A stretch of 64,000 nucleotides of DNA. Origin: HGM04593 sp045661225 (GTDB taxonomy: Bacteria; Bacteroidota; Bacteroidia; Bacteroidales; Bacteroidaceae). The notes under the pieces are model-generated. The model made no database searches. It saw nothing but the letters and a program-made list of their open reading frames with translations, and had not been told where the DNA came from. Where the stretch lies: positions 48,757-112,756 of the forward strand of contig JAZRFF010000012.1 of NCBI GenBank assembly GCA_045661225.1. Direction: 5' to 3'. How positions within the stretch are numbered: the first letter of the stretch is position 1; each line of letters starts with the position of its first letter. The position numbers and the translations under genes were made by a program. Below, piece by piece: positions 63,192-64,000 of this stretch.

Positions 63192-63220
63192 AAAAAAAAA
63201 CGAGCCCAGCCATGGCTGGG
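63192..63220 (-). terminator. Intrinsic terminator after nagB
   Basis: A perfect 16-bp palindrome (63205-63220, CCCAGCCATGGCTGGG) is followed on the minus strand by a T-run from 63200 down to 63192. It lies 39 bp beyond the nagB stop codon. The convergent GT2 gene has no clear terminator of its own. Confidence 0.88.
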
Positions 63221-63259
63221 GTCTATTCTCTATGCCCTGTTTTTCAAGAGCACACCTTT

Positions 63260-64000
63260 TTAATATACAGGATTAAGGTTGTTGCGCTCAATATCCTTGA
63301 AATAGTTTACTGTGCCAACCTTAAGTTCTGCTGTCGCAGCATCGTCGCAAACGATGATACCACTCTGGTGCATCTGAAGCACGCTGATTGTCCACATCTG
63401 TGTAACGCTACCCTCAACTGCGTGATAGAGAGCCTGTGCCTTGTTGTGACCGTTAACAAGGATAAGCACCTCTTTAGCGTCCATAACTGTACCCACACCC
63501 ACGGTAACTGCTGTCTTGGGCACTTTGTTGATGTCATTGTCAAAGAAACGCGAGTTTGCAATGATAGTGTCGGTTGTCAAAGTCTTGATACGTGTGCGTG
63601 AAGCAAGTGATGAACCCGGCTCGTTGAACGCGATGTGGCCGTCGGGGCCGATACCGCCAAGGAAGAGGTCGATACCACCGTAAGACTTGATCTTCTCCTC
63701 GTAGCGAGCACACTCGGCAACCAAATCCTCAGCATTACCGTTAAGGATGTTCACATTCTCTCTCTTAACGTCAACGTGGCTGAAGAAGTTGTTCCACATG
63801 AATGAGTGGTAGCTCTCGGGGTGCTCCTCGGGCAAACCGACATACTCGTCCATGTTGAATGTAACTACATTCTGGAAGCTAACAACACCCTTGTTGTAGA
63901 GGTTAATCAACTCCTTGTAAGTACCAAGGGGAGTACCACCTGTAGGCAAACCAAGAACGAAAGGTTTCTCGGCTGTAGGTTTGAAATCGTTGATCTTCTT
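63260..64000 (-). CDS. nagB: Glucosamine-6-phosphate deaminase, N-terminus beyond window
   Basis: The frame is open to the last base of the window, so the visible 246 residues lack about 20 at the N-terminus. Motifs are VLGLPTGGTPLGTYK, NMDEYVGLP with the catalytic aspartate, GGIGPDGHIAFNEPGSS with the catalytic histidine, and TLTTDTIIANSRF. NagB converts glucosamine 6-phosphate to fructose 6-phosphate and ammonia, the last step of amino-sugar use. An internal TTG at 63949 is not the start, because conserved sequence continues upstream of it. Confidence 0.96.
   Translation of the reverse strand, partial: KKINDFKPTAEKPFVLGLPTGGTPLGTYKELINLYNKGVVSFQNVVTFNMDEYVGLPEEHPESYHSFMWNNFFSHVDVKRENVNILNGNAEDLVAECARYEEKIKSYGGIDLFLGGIGPDGHIAFNEPGSSLASRTRIKTLTTDTIIANSRFFDNDINKVPKTAVTVGVGTVMDAKEVLILVNGHNKAQALYHAVEGSVTQMWTISVLQMHQSGIIVCDDAATAELKVGTVNYFKDIERNNLNPVY

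Overview
The window is a compact, gene-dense stretch of chromosome from a member of the Bacteroidota, most likely order Bacteroidales. Three things point there. It carries a Bat (Bacteroides aerotolerance-type) operon and proteins that join an HU-like domain to a cell-envelope domain. Many genes are preceded by the Bacteroidota promoter pattern TTTG-N19/20-TAnnTTTG. Many exported proteins start with short MKK/MKR signal peptides ending in AQ or a lipobox. The genus cannot be fixed from the sequence alone. No rRNA, CRISPR array, insertion sequence or intact prophage was seen; the only tRNA is tRNA-His.

Layout. 1-4782 (minus): moxR-like ATPase, DUF58, a membrane-anchored Bat-locus protein, batA and a batB cut by the window edge. 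4911-10589 (minus): lepA, ftsY, rimO, an HU protein and an HU-transmembrane-LysM protein. 10982-15679 (minus): ettA, an aminotransferase and a GH20 hexosaminidase. 15800-20605: a GNAT acetyltransferase, a DUF2975/HTH pair, an M3 peptidase, a C_GCAxxG_C_C protein and a small winged-helix protein. 20711-24944 (minus): a phospholipase-D-type lipoprotein and an M16 peptidase. 25173-27634 (plus): a DUF2148 protein with agmatine deiminase and N-carbamoylputrescine amidase, giving agmatine-to-putrescine conversion. 27743-31115: a ferritin-like protein, a TIM-barrel-like protein, prs and panB.

31326-41845 (plus) is a four-gene block for DNA double-strand-end processing: sbcD, sbcC, an AddA-type helicase-nuclease and an AddB-type nuclease, joined by 1-4 bp junctions. 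41909-43392 (minus) holds an HU-transmembrane-SPOR protein and a zinc-ribbon/FHA protein. Then come a U32 peptidase-family protein, an (alpha/alpha)6 glycoside hydrolase, an aminopeptidase P/GDPD-like pair, a lytic transglycosylase and a Na/Pi cotransporter with an upstream membrane protein.

53757-54662 is the least ordinary part. A small cysteine-containing putative lipoprotein lies next to four tandem repeats of about 83 bp, two of which carry the same 33-bp GC-rich insertion. After it come an ATP-grasp-like protein, tRNA-His, a Nif3/zinc-ribbon pair, an operon of S28/S37-like peptidase, lone ABC ATPase and PatB-like lyase, a three-gene cassette of two unrecognised small proteins with a GT2 glycosyltransferase, and a partial nagB.

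Most of the window is housekeeping: translation, protein targeting, recombination, polyamine and cofactor synthesis, and envelope turnover. I did not find a clear new defence or biosynthetic system. The best candidates for undescribed biology are the repeat array, the two HU-membrane-wall proteins with the FHA partner, and the small-protein/GT2 cassette.
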